A DNA stretch of 64,000 nt from CALGLS01 sp965222105 (GTDB lineage: Bacteria; Bacteroidota; Bacteroidia; Chitinophagales; Saprospiraceae): assembly GCA_965222105.1 (NCBI GenBank), contig CBDCTQ010000072.1, positions 186,001 to 250,000 on the forward strand, in the 5' to 3' direction. Below the pieces are notes generated by a model, which did not search any database, was not told where the DNA came from, and saw nothing but the letters and a program-made list of their open reading frames with translations. Positions 1 through 8,824 of the stretch are shown piece after piece (positions within the stretch are counted from its first letter, which is position 1; every line of letters begins with the position of its first letter). Position numbers and translations under genes: made by a program.

Positions 1-1226
1 ATTTGCTGAAAGCGAAAAGCACCTGGAAGCTTGGGCAGCTTGGCGAGGTGGATATGGTCTATGCCCGCCAGTTCAACCGTCGGCAGGAGTTCGACGCGCA
101 CCGCCCTTCCGGAAATTTGCCGCAAGGCTTCGACCAGCCCAACCTGGAGTTTGAGATCACCACTCATACGGCAGATCTCACCTTGGCACATAAGCCCCTC
201 CGGTGGCTATCGGGCAGCCTGGGACTGCAATGGATGCAGCAGGTCAATACGACCGACCGGGGCGGGCTCATCCCGAACTACGACAACCAGACGGTGGGCA
301 TTTTCTGGGTGGAACGCTGGCGCAAATATCCGTTTCCGTTGGAATTGGAAGCTGGACTGCGATACGATTTTCGGTCATTGAACGTCGACAACCGCGGCAA
401 TGAGGTGATCGACAAATCGCTGGACTTCGACAATTGGTCGGGCACATTTGGGGCAGTGTACCGCATTTCGGATCGGCTCAAGGCCCGCCTGCACATTGGT
501 TCGGCCTGGCGGGCTCCTACGGTCAGCGAATTGTACAGCGACGGGGTTCACCACGGCTCGGCCAGCTATGAACTGGGGCGCGATGACCTGACGTCTGAAC
601 GGGCTTTGTCTACCAGTTTGACCTTCGACTTCTCGCTTCTGCAAAAAGAGAACACAGGGGGGCTGAATGCCAGTTTGACGATATATCGCAATCGAATAGG
701 CGACTTTATTTTTCTGGAGCCGCAGGAGCAACCCAAGTTGACCATTCGGGGAGCTTTTCCGTCGTTTCGCTATACACAGACCGACGCACAACTTAGCGGG
801 ATAGACTGGAATGTAGACTGGCGTTTGGCGAAAGCCATAGGAGTGGGCACTGGCGGATCGTTGCTTCGCGCAAAGGACATAGAAACCGACGACTGGCTTA
901 TTTTCATGCCTGCCGACCGGTTGAAACACAGCGTAACCGGCTACTTCGGGCGGGGAGAAAATACTTCTGTAAAGCTCACCATGCAAAATGTATTTGAGCA
1001 GACCCGGGTGCCGGGCGGGCAGGATTTTACCGATCCTCCGGCAGGGTATACGCTTTTTGGTTTGGAGGGGAGTGTGGCCTGGTCCTGGGGTCCCTACCCT
1101 ATTCGCCTGATGGTGGAAGTGGACAATTTGCTGGGCCGACGGTACCGGAGTTACTTGAACCGCTTGCGGTACTACGCCGATGAGGTGGGACGAACGGTGG
1201 CGGTGCGGGTACATATAGATTTTTGA
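1..1226 (+). CDS. TonB-dependent outer-membrane receptor, C-terminal part
   Basis: The open frame enters from the left edge, so the N-terminus (signal peptide, plug and first strands) lies outside the window. About 407 residues of the barrel are visible. Alternating aromatic and polar strands are seen throughout. The stretch GSAWRAPTVSELYSDGVHHG followed by YELGRDDLTSERA is the conserved region of iron-siderophore-type TonB receptors (R-A-P-x-V-x-E-L-Y, then an L-x-x-E pattern). The chain ends in VHIDF, with the terminal aromatic residue usual for outer-membrane barrels. It imports a ligand across the outer membrane using TonB energy. The ligand cannot be read from this part. A small lipoprotein follows 46 bp downstream on the same strand, an arrangement common for metal-related receptors in Bacteroidota. 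Confidence 0.87.
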   Translation, partial: LLKAKSTWKLGQLGEVDMVYARQFNRRQEFDAHRPSGNLPQGFDQPNLEFEITTHTADLTLAHKPLRWLSGSLGLQWMQQVNTTDRGGLIPNYDNQTVGIFWVERWRKYPFPLELEAGLRYDFRSLNVDNRGNEVIDKSLDFDNWSGTFGAVYRISDRLKARLHIGSAWRAPTVSELYSDGVHHGSASYELGRDDLTSERALSTSLTFDFSLLQKENTGGLNASLTIYRNRIGDFIFLEPQEQPKLTIRGAFPSFRYTQTDAQLSGIDWNVDWRLAKAIGVGTGGSLLRAKDIETDDWLIFMPADRLKHSVTGYFGRGENTSVKLTMQNVFEQTRVPGGQDFTDPPAGYTLFGLEGSVAWSWGPYPIRLMVEVDNLLGRRYRSYLNRLRYYADEVGRTVAVRVHIDF

Positions 1227-1272
1227 AGCTCATTGTAATATTATTGTAAAAACAAATTTAAAAATTTTATAC

Positions 1273-1824
1273 ATGAATTTTTTCCTGAAAAAATCGACCT
1301 TCTTTTTCCTTTGTATGCTGATGACTTTTGGCCTGACCTTTACAAGCTGCGATGATGACGAAGGCGTTGGACCTACCGATCCGGAGGTCATTACAACGGT
1401 GCGACTCGTCTTCAGCGATGGGACGAATACGTTGACGTTTGAAGCGGTGGATGCCGATGGCGATGGTGGCAATCCACCTGTAGTGGACGACATCAGTTTG
1501 TCTTCCAACACCGTGTATATGTTGAGCATATCGTTTTTGGATGAAAGCGATATGTCGGATGTGGGAGACATCACGGTGGAAATAGCTGCTGAGAACCTGG
1601 AGCATCTGGTTTGTTTTACAGCCTCTGGGTTCCCCGCTCCTACCGGTCTTAGTACGGATGACAATGGCGATCCGCTGGGACTTCAGTCGACACTTAGTAC
1701 GGGGGAAGCGGCAGCGGGTAGTTTGGGGGTGGCGTTGAAGCACGAGCCTGACAAAGCTGCGGCTGATGCCTGCGCTACGGGAGAGACGGATGTGGAAGTG
1801 GTCTTTGCGGTGGAGGTGAATTGA
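1273..1824 (+). CDS. Small lipoprotein paired with the TonB receptor
   Basis: This 183-residue protein has a lysine-bearing N-terminus, a hydrophobic stretch and a lipobox LTFTSC with Cys26, followed by an acidic DDDE tail. It is therefore a predicted lipoprotein. The mature part is acidic and probably beta-rich. It has the pattern of a family often found next to Bacteroidota TonB receptors: a VRLVFSDG strand, an EAVDADGDGG turn, EHLVCFTAS, a DPLGLQST segment and a closing GETDVEVVFAVEV. His and acidic residues in these motifs could bind a metal or the receptor ligand, which is inference. It begins 46 bp after the receptor and is probably co-transcribed. An inverted repeat follows at 1883-1914. 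Confidence 0.8.
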   Translation: MNFFLKKSTFFFLCMLMTFGLTFTSCDDDEGVGPTDPEVITTVRLVFSDGTNTLTFEAVDADGDGGNPPVVDDISLSSNTVYMLSISFLDESDMSDVGDITVEIAAENLEHLVCFTASGFPAPTGLSTDDNGDPLGLQSTLSTGEAAAGSLGVALKHEPDKAAADACATGETDVEVVFAVEVN

Positions 1825-1882
1825 TGGGATGAGCTTGCGCCTATCCCGTCGGTATAGCTATGTGCAAGGCGGAATAATTCTC

Positions 1883-1914
1883 CAGTTTTCAGGCCGGAGT
1901 TAGCCTGAAAACTG
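1883..1914. repeat. Inverted repeat after the lipoprotein gene
   Basis: Perfect 12-bp arms, CAGTTTTCAGGC and GCCTGAAAACTG, are separated by an 8-nt loop. It lies 59 bp after the lipoprotein stop and just before mobile element copy A. There is no T-run on either side, so it is only a weak terminator candidate. Confidence 0.6.
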
Positions 1915-1928
1915 TGTGGAGAATAAAT

Positions 1929-2125
1929 TAGACATAATGAACAAAAATTTTGTATGCAGCCTGAATGCCCCCTGCCTGCCGGCAGGCAGGTTTTTTGCCT
2001 ATCCTGCGTCACATCCTCGTCCCGATAGCTATCGGGACTACGAGGCTACGGGTGTTCCTTGGTTAGATCCCGAAAGCATTCGGGACTCTTCAGTTGCTAT
2101 ACAAAAAATCCATTCATAATGTCTA
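1929..2125. mobile_element. MITE-like element, copy A (197 bp)
   Basis: Copy A begins TAGACATAATGAAC and ends with an imperfect inverse of it (reading inward from the right: TAGACATTATGAAT). The terminal inverted repeats run about 37 bp and share a TTTTGTAT block. Both ends are TA, as expected for TA-targeting (Tc1/mariner or IS630-like) elements. No coding capacity is visible. Compared with copy D, three extra palindromes are inserted: CCTGCCTGCCGGCAGGCAGG at 1971-1990, GTCCCGATAGCTATCGGGAC at 2019-2038 and TCCCGAAAGCATTCGGGA at 2068-2085. The shared core GGGTGTTCCTTGGTTAG lies on the right side. With the hairpins at 1883-1914 and 2140-2190, it fills the gene-free stretch 1825-2231. Confidence 0.75.
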
Positions 2126-2139
2126 TTTGATTTGGTTGT

Positions 2140-2190
2140 TGGGGAGTGTTCAAAAAGTTAATATGTTGGTTGACTTTTGGACACTCCCCA
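2140..2190. repeat. Near-perfect inverted repeat resembling paired IS ends
   Basis: The left arm at 2140-2158 (TGGGGAGTGTTCAAAAAGT) pairs with the right arm at 2173-2190 (ACTTTTGGACACTCCCCA), with a 14-nt loop. Only one mismatch and one extra base interrupt the pairing. It lies 14 bp after copy A. The GGGGAGTGT-CAAAAGT arms look like the terminal inverted repeats of a transposon collapsed to its ends. No T-run supports a terminator role. Confidence 0.55.
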
Positions 2191-2231
2191 TTTAGGGTAA
2201 CGGGATCAGTTGGTGTTGATGGCGTTTTAAA

Positions 2232-2693
2232 TTATAATTTGTAGAGGTGTAGTATCACTTTGCCGGTGGAGGCATCGGTGGTTATTTTAAGAATATCCAG
2301 GTCAGTTATTTTGTAGTTTTCAAAAGATCGTCTTTTAATGCCATTAACTTCTATCCATTTCTGTACTACAAGTCTGTTGGTATCCATATATATGGAGCAT
2401 TCAATCGGATCGATGACAATGAGTTTATTTGGATCGGTTCCTCTTGATGCATTAGGCGGGGGAGGTAAGATATCCAGTCCAAGCGGGTCGTTTGCAGTTG
2501 CGGGAAGGGTTGCCGTTGTAAAGTCGATTGATTCTCCCTGGTTCATCTTCAGGAAGATGATCTGGTCGATGACGATGTAGTAAGAGTTTAAATTGTGTTG
2601 TTGAGATGTCGAGCTATTGGCCGCTTTGACGAAAATAATCTGGTCGATGACGATGTAGCAGATTTCTCCGGGGTTGATTGTGAGTCTGTTCAT
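2232..2693 (-). CDS. Hypothetical protein with an internal 9-residue repeat
   Basis: A 153-residue protein that I do not recognise. The N-terminal third contains YIVIDQIIF twice (about residues 13-21 and 39-47), followed by VK and LK. The underlying DNA word of about 25 bp occurs at about 2557-2581 and 2636-2660. A related stretch LIVIDPIECSIY recurs near residue 91, so three VID-type strands may form a repeat. The C-terminal part (ITDLDILKITTDASTGKVILHLYKL) looks like beta strands. There is no signal peptide and no membrane segment. The start ATG at 2693 has A/T-rich sequence upstream. The gene is isolated, facing repeats on one side and a long AT-rich gap on the other. It may be real but fast-evolving. 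Confidence 0.5.
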   Translation of the reverse strand: MNRLTINPGEICYIVIDQIIFVKAANSSTSQQHNLNSYYIVIDQIIFLKMNQGESIDFTTATLPATANDPLGLDILPPPPNASRGTDPNKLIVIDPIECSIYMDTNRLVVQKWIEVNGIKRRSFENYKITDLDILKITTDASTGKVILHLYKL

Positions 2694-3287
2694 TTATGTT
2701 TGTTTTGAAGTTATTTAAGTCTAAAACTAAAAAAATAGCCTTATATTGTTCATTGTTCTTTCAGTCTAATAAAATATTTAAATCCAAAAAATAGATCGAA
2801 AATTTACTTTTAATGAGTTTTGGTGTAAATTGCGCCTATAATTTGACTGTAAAGCTCAATCTCTAATATAAAGTAAAAAACAGAGATTAAATAAGTATTT
2901 ACTGCTAATATTTACAAAAATAGGTAAAATTTTGGAATTATTTATATTCAATAATTGATTTTTCTTATTTTTAATAAAAATTATTTACACCCAATTACTA
3001 ATAGTTCAACTATACGCAATTTGTAATCATTTGATTTTAAATTAATTACGCTGATTTATAGATAATTAAATTGTTTAATTCTAATATTTTATAAAAAACG
3101 GCGTTTTTTAATTATATCAAGGAAATTATTCAGAATAATATTAGCGTTCCGTTTATCCGATCGGCAATTATTCTGCTAATCCTTCCATTTTGCTAAAGCA
3201 AGGAAGGGAGCCGAAAGGGAAAGAGGAAACTAAAACATCAATACGTGTTCCCATGCCATTTTTCCATAAATTAAATAAAAACACCCC
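2694..3287. other. AT-rich intergenic region
   Basis: About 590 bp of very AT-rich DNA lies between two divergent genes. No open frame of note is present. Towards the right end there is a short hairpin (CCTTCC...TTGC TAAA GCAA GGAAGG, about 3181-3208). The A/T content drops sharply inside the flanking genes. It probably holds the promoters of both neighbours, but I could not fix a clear -33/-7 pair. Confidence 0.5.
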
Positions 3288-4916
3288 ATGAAACTAGATG
3301 ATACAATAGCTCTAATGTCAAGGCTTACGAGAAGTGAAAAGCGCTTGTTGTCGCTGGCTATTACCCGTGCCAGTAGAACAGAGGTAGAACCTCAGGAGCA
3401 ACACTTCATGCTATATAAAATACTGGCTACTGCCATTAAAGAGTCTAGCATTGAAAAGTCTGGCACCAAAGAGGATAGGGATAAACACAAAGAAAAATTA
3501 GACCAGAATCTTAAGTCGGAAAAAGAAAAGAATCCTGTCTTATTCAAGTCATTGAACGTAATTAGACTTTCCGAATTTTTATTTGACTCTTTGAGGTCGA
3601 TGAATGTGGGCAAGCCCAAATACAGGATGGCGGCCTATGTGCAAGATGTCGAGATACTACGCGATAAAAGATTATTTAATGAAGCAAATCGACTGATTGA
3701 CAAAGCCCTGAAAGAGGCTGAAAAGAGAGAGGCTTTTCTTATCGATATACCCGTACTGCACTTATTGGCGCTTAAACGTCAGAACTGGCTTCTTATCAGC
3801 CATAAAGACCGCAGTGATCTGGACCAACTGGAAAAAGATACCAACAGCCAGTCCCAAAAAATTCAAAACACCCTGCTTGCTCAACGCGATCAGGAAGTAA
3901 TTCAACATTATGCAGACGATGGAGAGATCCCGGATAAGGCAGGTGAGGAAGTTTCTTCTTTGTTTAAGGAACTGATAGAAAATCCGGAAAAAGCGGCTGA
4001 ATTTTCGCTCCATGCAGCCTTGCAAATACTTTATTCTACCTGCGTTTATCTGAAAAGGGATAGAACGAAATATCCCGATGACTTTAAGAAGCAGTCCGCT
4101 CAGGTCATGCAAATGGTCTATTTGTTTGACCACCCCGAAACCCGCAAAAGCCAATATCCGGATTTATATTTAAAGACACTTTTGGCGGCTGCAAATGCCT
4201 TTGTTGAAACGGGAGGTGGTGAAGAATTAGACAGGGTAATTGCGAAATTAAAAGAGCTATTGTCGTTTAACCCAAGCAGACCTTTGCACAAAGAAATTGC
4301 CAGGGCGTTCGACGATAACCCCTTTGGGATAGACTACTTCACTGCCATTCATGTGGTGGTGGCTCATCTAATTGGCAAAGGAGAATTGGATAAAGCGGAA
4401 AAGATAGTAGCTCTTGTAGATGAATTCCTGAAAAAGACAACCCTTCCCTACCCCAGACGAATGCCCCTGCACTGGCAAATAGCATCGGTGTATTTCCTGA
4501 CAGGAAGATACAACGACTGCAAACACCACATTGACCACTTGGAGAAGATGGAGCATTTGACGCCGGCCAGGAGGGACGTAATTATTCAAGTCAAACTACT
4601 CAAGATTTTATTGATGTATGTGGAAGGGCAGTCGGTTAGAGGAGAAGGGAACCGATCCCTGATCCAAAAGGAAGCTGGCTCCTTGCTGACGAACCTGAGC
4701 GATTATCAGGCTAAAAGCCAAAATACGAGCAAGACGAATGAAATTGCCCTACTGACAATATTGCTCGAGATCACTCATTCAGACAAGAATGATAAACCCG
4801 CTCTATTAACATTGTTTGTAAAGCTCCGCGATACATTAACTGAGAATGCCGGGGATTTTATTCCAGATGTATTTACTATCTGGGCTACCCGACAGGTTCA
4901 GGCTCTTTCCAAGTAA
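3288..4916 (+). CDS. Hypothetical alpha-helical (TPR-like) protein, 542 aa
   Basis: The protein opens with MKLDDTIALMSRLTRSEKRLLSL and continues as predicted alpha helices throughout. Helix pairs rich in Leu, Ala and Lys (for example RLIDKALKEAEKR near residue 136 and a GELDKAEKIVALVDEFL-type pair near residue 365) resemble TPR or other helical solenoid repeats. There is no signal peptide or transmembrane segment, so it should be cytoplasmic. I recognise the opening as typical of a Bacteroidota protein family of unknown function but can assign no activity. A scaffold or protein-binding role is inference. The gene stands alone, between the AT-rich gap and the convergent GH13 gene. Confidence 0.75.
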   Translation: MKLDDTIALMSRLTRSEKRLLSLAITRASRTEVEPQEQHFMLYKILATAIKESSIEKSGTKEDRDKHKEKLDQNLKSEKEKNPVLFKSLNVIRLSEFLFDSLRSMNVGKPKYRMAAYVQDVEILRDKRLFNEANRLIDKALKEAEKREAFLIDIPVLHLLALKRQNWLLISHKDRSDLDQLEKDTNSQSQKIQNTLLAQRDQEVIQHYADDGEIPDKAGEEVSSLFKELIENPEKAAEFSLHAALQILYSTCVYLKRDRTKYPDDFKKQSAQVMQMVYLFDHPETRKSQYPDLYLKTLLAAANAFVETGGGEELDRVIAKLKELLSFNPSRPLHKEIARAFDDNPFGIDYFTAIHVVVAHLIGKGELDKAEKIVALVDEFLKKTTLPYPRRMPLHWQIASVYFLTGRYNDCKHHIDHLEKMEHLTPARRDVIIQVKLLKILLMYVEGQSVRGEGNRSLIQKEAGSLLTNLSDYQAKSQNTSKTNEIALLTILLEITHSDKNDKPALLTLFVKLRDTLTENAGDFIPDVFTIWATRQVQALSK

Positions 4917-5064
4917 TGTTGCCCACTTCAGTTTAGGTTACTTTCCTAGCATTTGCATTTACTTTAACGTAATTTTCTTATCAGAAAAATTTATTAAAGT
5001 AAATTATTCTTTAGAGTTAAGATTCGATTTTGTCGGATAAGGATATTAGTCAAATAAATTGACC

Positions 5065-6570
5065 TTACATATCGACTTCCCAAACCCGATACCTCCAGGG
5101 AGCCAACACCAGGTCCATCCCATCTGAAAGCGTGGTTTTCTCACCGGTAAAAACATCTGTATAGGTTCCTGCAAAGCCATTCCCATTCAATTCCACTGAC
5201 TGCTCTTTTCCCGAAAGGTTGATCGCCACTACTACCCTGTCTCCTTCCTTTTCGCGGGTGAAAGCATAGACCATTTCGTCGTTGCCGGTGGGTATCTTGA
5301 CGAGGGGGCCGCCGTGTTCTCCATTCCAGAGGGCTTTGTTGCGGTGCTTCAAATCGAGCAGGGTTTTGTAGAATTTTGCGTAAGCGAAATCCCCCCAGGG
5401 AATCTCATCTTTCTCAAAAAAGGCCAATTGTTTGTCCATTGCCGACTCCTGCCCGCTGTAGAGGAGCGGCATACCATCGAAGGTGGCGGTGAGCACGGCG
5501 AAAGCTTTGTGCCCGTCGCCCATTCGTTCAAACTCGGTGCCTGCCCAGGCATTTTCATCGTGGTTGGAGGTGAAGTGCATGGCATATCCGTGTGCGTATT
5601 GTTTGGCTTTTTTAGCCAGCATTGTATCCAGATGAAGTGCGTGCTTGTTTATTGGTTTTTCGTTGTGGGCATCAACTACATTGCCTTGCACGAGTTTGTC
5701 GGCTTTTTTGTGGTTGGCCCCGCGCGATTTGGCGATGTCGTTGAGCAGGTGGTGCATTTCCCAGCCGTAATCCATTATGTAAGAGCCATTGTTGCGAAGG
5801 GCAGGTACCTCGGCTTCCGCCAAAAGGAATACGGGTTTGATCGCATACAAAGCATCGGTACATGCTTCCCAAAAATCGACCGGAACGCCGTGGGCGACGT
5901 CCACCCGAAAGCCGTCAATGCCCACCTCTTTGATCCAGAAAGACATGGCCTCGGTCATCCCCCTGCGCATATCGGGATTGTCGTAGTTGAAGTCGGCCAC
6001 ATCGGTCCATCCCCAGGACTCGCCGGTATCGTAATTGATCGGGTCGGTGATGTTGCCGTCTTTATCTTTGGTGTACCAGTCGGGGTGTTCGGTCACCCAG
6101 GGATTATCCCAGCCGCTGTGATTGGGCACCCAATCGATGATACAGTACATATTGGCGGCGTGGATAGCGGCGAGCAGGTGTTTGAAATCGGCCATTGTGC
6201 CGAAGTCGGGGTTCACGTCGTAGTAATCGTTTACGGCGTAAGGACTGCCCATTCCTCCCTTCCTCTTTGTTTTGCTGATCTCATGTATAGGCATAAACCA
6301 GAGGATGTCTACCCCCATTTCCCGGAGCCGGGGAAGGTGCGCTTCGAAAGCACGGAAAGTACCTTCGGGGGTATAATGGCGTAGGTTGACCTCGTAGATA
6401 TTAGCGTTTTTATGCCAGTCGGGGACACGCGGTTTGGTGTAGGCGGGCGTTGGTTTTTGTGTTGGTTCGTCTTTTGCGGCATCCTTTCCAACATTCTGCT
6501 TACAAGACCAGGTGATGGCTATCAGAAAAGTTGCTATTGCCAGGATGATAAACATGGTTTTGTTGTCCAT
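5065..6570 (-). CDS. GH13 alpha-amylase-family glycoside hydrolase, lipoprotein
   Basis: This 501-residue lipoprotein has a hydrophobic N-terminus ending in the lipobox ITWSC (Cys23), so it should be anchored on the cell surface or in the periplasm. The GH13 barrel is complete. Region I is IIDWVPNHSG (Asp146, Asn150-His151). Region II is GFRVDVAHG, with nucleophile Asp224. Region III is LLAEAE, with acid/base Glu252. Region IV is FTSNHDEN (Asn336-His337-Asp338). A C-terminal beta domain (about 420-501) closes the protein. It should cleave or rearrange alpha-glucans or maltodextrins. Exact specificity cannot be read. No sus-type genes are adjacent, so it acts outside a recognisable polysaccharide-utilisation locus. 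It is followed 21 bp further left-to-right by the acyltransferase gene on the same strand. Confidence 0.9.
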   Translation of the reverse strand: MDNKTMFIILAIATFLIAITWSCKQNVGKDAAKDEPTQKPTPAYTKPRVPDWHKNANIYEVNLRHYTPEGTFRAFEAHLPRLREMGVDILWFMPIHEISKTKRKGGMGSPYAVNDYYDVNPDFGTMADFKHLLAAIHAANMYCIIDWVPNHSGWDNPWVTEHPDWYTKDKDGNITDPINYDTGESWGWTDVADFNYDNPDMRRGMTEAMSFWIKEVGIDGFRVDVAHGVPVDFWEACTDALYAIKPVFLLAEAEVPALRNNGSYIMDYGWEMHHLLNDIAKSRGANHKKADKLVQGNVVDAHNEKPINKHALHLDTMLAKKAKQYAHGYAMHFTSNHDENAWAGTEFERMGDGHKAFAVLTATFDGMPLLYSGQESAMDKQLAFFEKDEIPWGDFAYAKFYKTLLDLKHRNKALWNGEHGGPLVKIPTGNDEMVYAFTREKEGDRVVVAINLSGKEQSVELNGNGFAGTYTDVFTGEKTTLSDGMDLVLAPWRYRVWEVDM

Positions 6571-6591
6571 TGTGTTGCGGTGTTTTTGATT

Positions 6592-7227
6592 TTACTGTTG
6601 ATTCAATAATTCCTGAAACCGGTCAATGTGCTCCCCCACCTGTCTCCCGTCAATCAAGGCGTGGTGCGCATGAACAGAATAGGGCATCGTATGCCGACCA
6701 TTTTCTATCTGTACCTTTCCGAAACTAATCTTGGGGATGCTTTCCCTTTTCGGAAAATGGCGTGCGTGCGACAGGCTTGTAAACCGCACCCAGGGCAGGG
6801 AGGAGAAATGTACGATGTGATGTATTTCTGAGCCAGGCATCAGGTCACGACGGTTTCGGACCCGTTCAAATTCCTGTTTGGCAGCAGCCGAAAAAGCATC
6901 AAAATCGGCATGATAGGGGATGTAGCTGAAGCCAAAAGTGCCATCGTCGCGGTCGACCGTGGTGCCGACATCGATCCGGTCGTAGAGATAGACTTCTTCG
7001 CCTTCGATGCGGTGGCGAAATGATTCGGTTTGATTGACAGCGGTGATGGATTTGTGCAGATAGGACAAAAAAAAGGAATGCCCTGCGGACTTGGCCTGCT
7101 GATAGGCGCGGGTGCAATCAACCATTACGCACACCCCGAAGAAGGGTTCTTCGTAAGTTTTGAAAAAGGAAAAATGAGCTTTCCGCTCCCAGTTGTCGAG
7201 GTTGATTTTTTGCCGGGCTGGTTTCAT
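6592..7227 (-). CDS. Chloramphenicol acetyltransferase-like acyltransferase
   Basis: A 211-residue protein of the CAT fold. The catalytic motif HHALIDG is at residues 188-194, near the C-terminus as in classical CAT enzymes, and the length matches the family (about 210-220). The N-terminus (NLDNWERKAHFSFFKTYEEPFFG) also matches the family pattern of W-x-R-x-x-H-F-x-F-F. I chose the ATG at 7227 because the longer frame reads back to 7443 into mobile element copy B. The enzyme transfers an acyl group from CoA to a hydroxyl acceptor. Many environmental CAT-like proteins do not act on chloramphenicol, so resistance should not be assumed. It lies upstream of the GH13 gene on the same strand with a 21-bp gap, and is probably co-transcribed with it. 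Confidence 0.85.
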   Translation of the reverse strand: MKPARQKINLDNWERKAHFSFFKTYEEPFFGVCVMVDCTRAYQQAKSAGHSFFLSYLHKSITAVNQTESFRHRIEGEEVYLYDRIDVGTTVDRDDGTFGFSYIPYHADFDAFSAAAKQEFERVRNRRDLMPGSEIHHIVHFSSLPWVRFTSLSHARHFPKRESIPKISFGKVQIENGRHTMPYSVHAHHALIDGRQVGEHIDRFQELLNQQ

Positions 7228-7379
7228 TACAGCAAAGATAAAAAAGTCCGGCATCCCGTTGGGAGTGGTTTTGTCGCGAGAGGCTTTATTATGAGTGCGT
7301 GACAAATCTACCTGGCACAAAGTTACACAGAGAAAATCTCTGTGCCCGCCTGTCGGCGGTATGTCATGCACTCCTTTAT

Positions 7380-7567
7380 TAGACATTATGAACAGAAATT
7401 TTGTATGCAGCCTGAATGCCCTTTTTTGCCTACCCTGCGTCACATCCCTGTCTGGCCGCCAGGCGAGGCTCGCCTTCGTAGCTTGGGCTACGAGGCTCCG
7501 GGTGTTCCTTGGTTAGACAAAAAATTCCTATTCAGTTGCTATACAAAAAATACATTCATAGTGTCTA
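7380..7567. mobile_element. MITE-like element, copy B (188 bp)
   Basis: It starts TAGACATTATGAAC and ends CATAGTGTCTA, with the same TTTTGTAT-containing terminal inverted repeats as copies A and D. It carries one inserted palindrome-like module (CCTGTCTGGCCGCCAGGCGAGG, 7447-7468) and the native hairpin GCCTTCGTAGC/GCTACGAGGC. The core GGGTGTTCCTTGGTTAG is intact. It lies in the gene-free stretch 7228-7695. The rest of that stretch shows nothing further. Confidence 0.75.
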
Positions 7568-7695
7568 TTATAAAAACGGGCTTTCTGTCAAGGTTACCTC
7601 AAAGAATGCAAAGAAAGATGCCTTAGCGTCTTTTATGAAAAGGAATTTGAGCATCTGAGTGTTTCATTGAGCCAATTGGCAAGTTAGTACTCACT

Positions 7696-8700
7696 TCACC
7701 CCCGCACCGGCACAAAATGCCGTGCGAAGCGTGCAGCCCGAAGGTCGAGTTGTCGTTTCACCCTGGGGGCATACAGCCGCACGCCACAGGTGAGTTGCAC
7801 ACTCCAGTCGTTGACCTGCATCTGAATGTCTTTCGAATCGATGGATCGGTGGCGGTAGTTGAAGCGAACGGCGGCGATGTAGCGGTCGGAATGGTAGCCC
7901 ATGCTAGCGGTAAAATTGCCTACCGGTACGAATTGCCATGCCTTGAAGGCAAATTTTTCGGCCGCCAGTAAGTAGTTGGTCCGGGTGTGAGCCATCCCTC
8001 CCATCGCCATAGCTGAGATAAACGCCTTTTTGCAAATGACGAAGGTGTGGGCATAGCCCAATTCTATGGCGTTTTGACGGAGGAAATAATTGTCGATCAC
8101 ATGGGGCTGGACGTTTTGTTCGGGAATGTTGAAAGTATTGTTGAGCCACATATATTCCAGTCGGTAAGCAGCCAGGAAGGTGCCGCTGCTTTTGAGTTGT
8201 CGCTGGGTGAGTTGGAACATGGATCGGAGGGAATACCGTTTGCCGGAAAAGGCATAGATGGGTTGGAGATAGAAGTGCCACATCCGGATGTTTTGGCGGA
8301 TGGGCAGGTTGGGCAATACCTTTAGGTCGGCGGTTGTTTCCTGGAAACCTCTTAGCCGGAACGCCCCTGCTCGTATAAGCAAGGATTTGGGAAACATTTG
8401 TAATTGCAATCCCAAAGAGCTACCTTGTCTACCCGCACGAAACAGTCGGGTGGGGACACTTATTCCCAAACCAAAATGGTTGAACTGAAGACGGGTACCA
8501 ATGGCCATGCCGCTTTGTTCAAATCCAAGATTGCCTTGCTGGTGGCCATTGATGGAAATGCTACTTTGATTGTAGCGGATGTGGCCGAGTAGTTGTAGGT
8601 CGGTGTCGTAGTTGCGGATGTAGGTACTGTCCTGATGGGATTGCGCCATTAGTCCTCCCGTAATGAGACAAGCTGCAAACAGACACATATATTTTCTCAT
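7696..8700 (-). CDS. Putative outer-membrane beta-barrel protein
   Basis: A 334-residue protein with a cleavable signal peptide (MRKYMCLFAACLITGGLMAQ, cleavage after about Ala19). The mature part has many amphipathic strands with alternating aromatic residues, such as GMAIGTRLQFNHFGLGISV, YSLRSMFQLTQRQ and YIAAVRFNYRHRS. This is the pattern of an outer-membrane beta barrel. It resembles DUF4421-type proteins of Bacteroidota in length and strand style, but I give that only as a possibility. The last 30 residues are basic (RVKRQLDLRAARFARHFVPVRG) rather than ending in an aromatic strand, which is unusual for a barrel end. It stands alone, with no partner gene. Confidence 0.6.
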   Translation of the reverse strand: MRKYMCLFAACLITGGLMAQSHQDSTYIRNYDTDLQLLGHIRYNQSSISINGHQQGNLGFEQSGMAIGTRLQFNHFGLGISVPTRLFRAGRQGSSLGLQLQMFPKSLLIRAGAFRLRGFQETTADLKVLPNLPIRQNIRMWHFYLQPIYAFSGKRYSLRSMFQLTQRQLKSSGTFLAAYRLEYMWLNNTFNIPEQNVQPHVIDNYFLRQNAIELGYAHTFVICKKAFISAMAMGGMAHTRTNYLLAAEKFAFKAWQFVPVGNFTASMGYHSDRYIAAVRFNYRHRSIDSKDIQMQVNDWSVQLTCGVRLYAPRVKRQLDLRAARFARHFVPVRG

Positions 8701-8824
8701 AATGGGATAAGTATCGCTAAAACCAGACCAAACGTATGATTTTTTATCGTAATGTTATTTTTCGCCATCCGCTGGCTTTTTTAATGTCCTGGTGCCAGCG
8801 ATTATGACGTAGAAGTTAATAGAA

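Noticed and set aside
5314..6384. Long open frames opposite real genes (also 30847-31701 and 62107-63114)
   Set aside because: They lie opposite GH13, SNF2 and wecB, which have full motifs. The antisense products have no recognisable domain and a composition typical of shadows.
6592..7443. Long form of the CAT-like protein starting at 7443
   Set aside because: The added 72 residues are read from MITE copy B and intergenic DNA. The family length fits the start at 7227.
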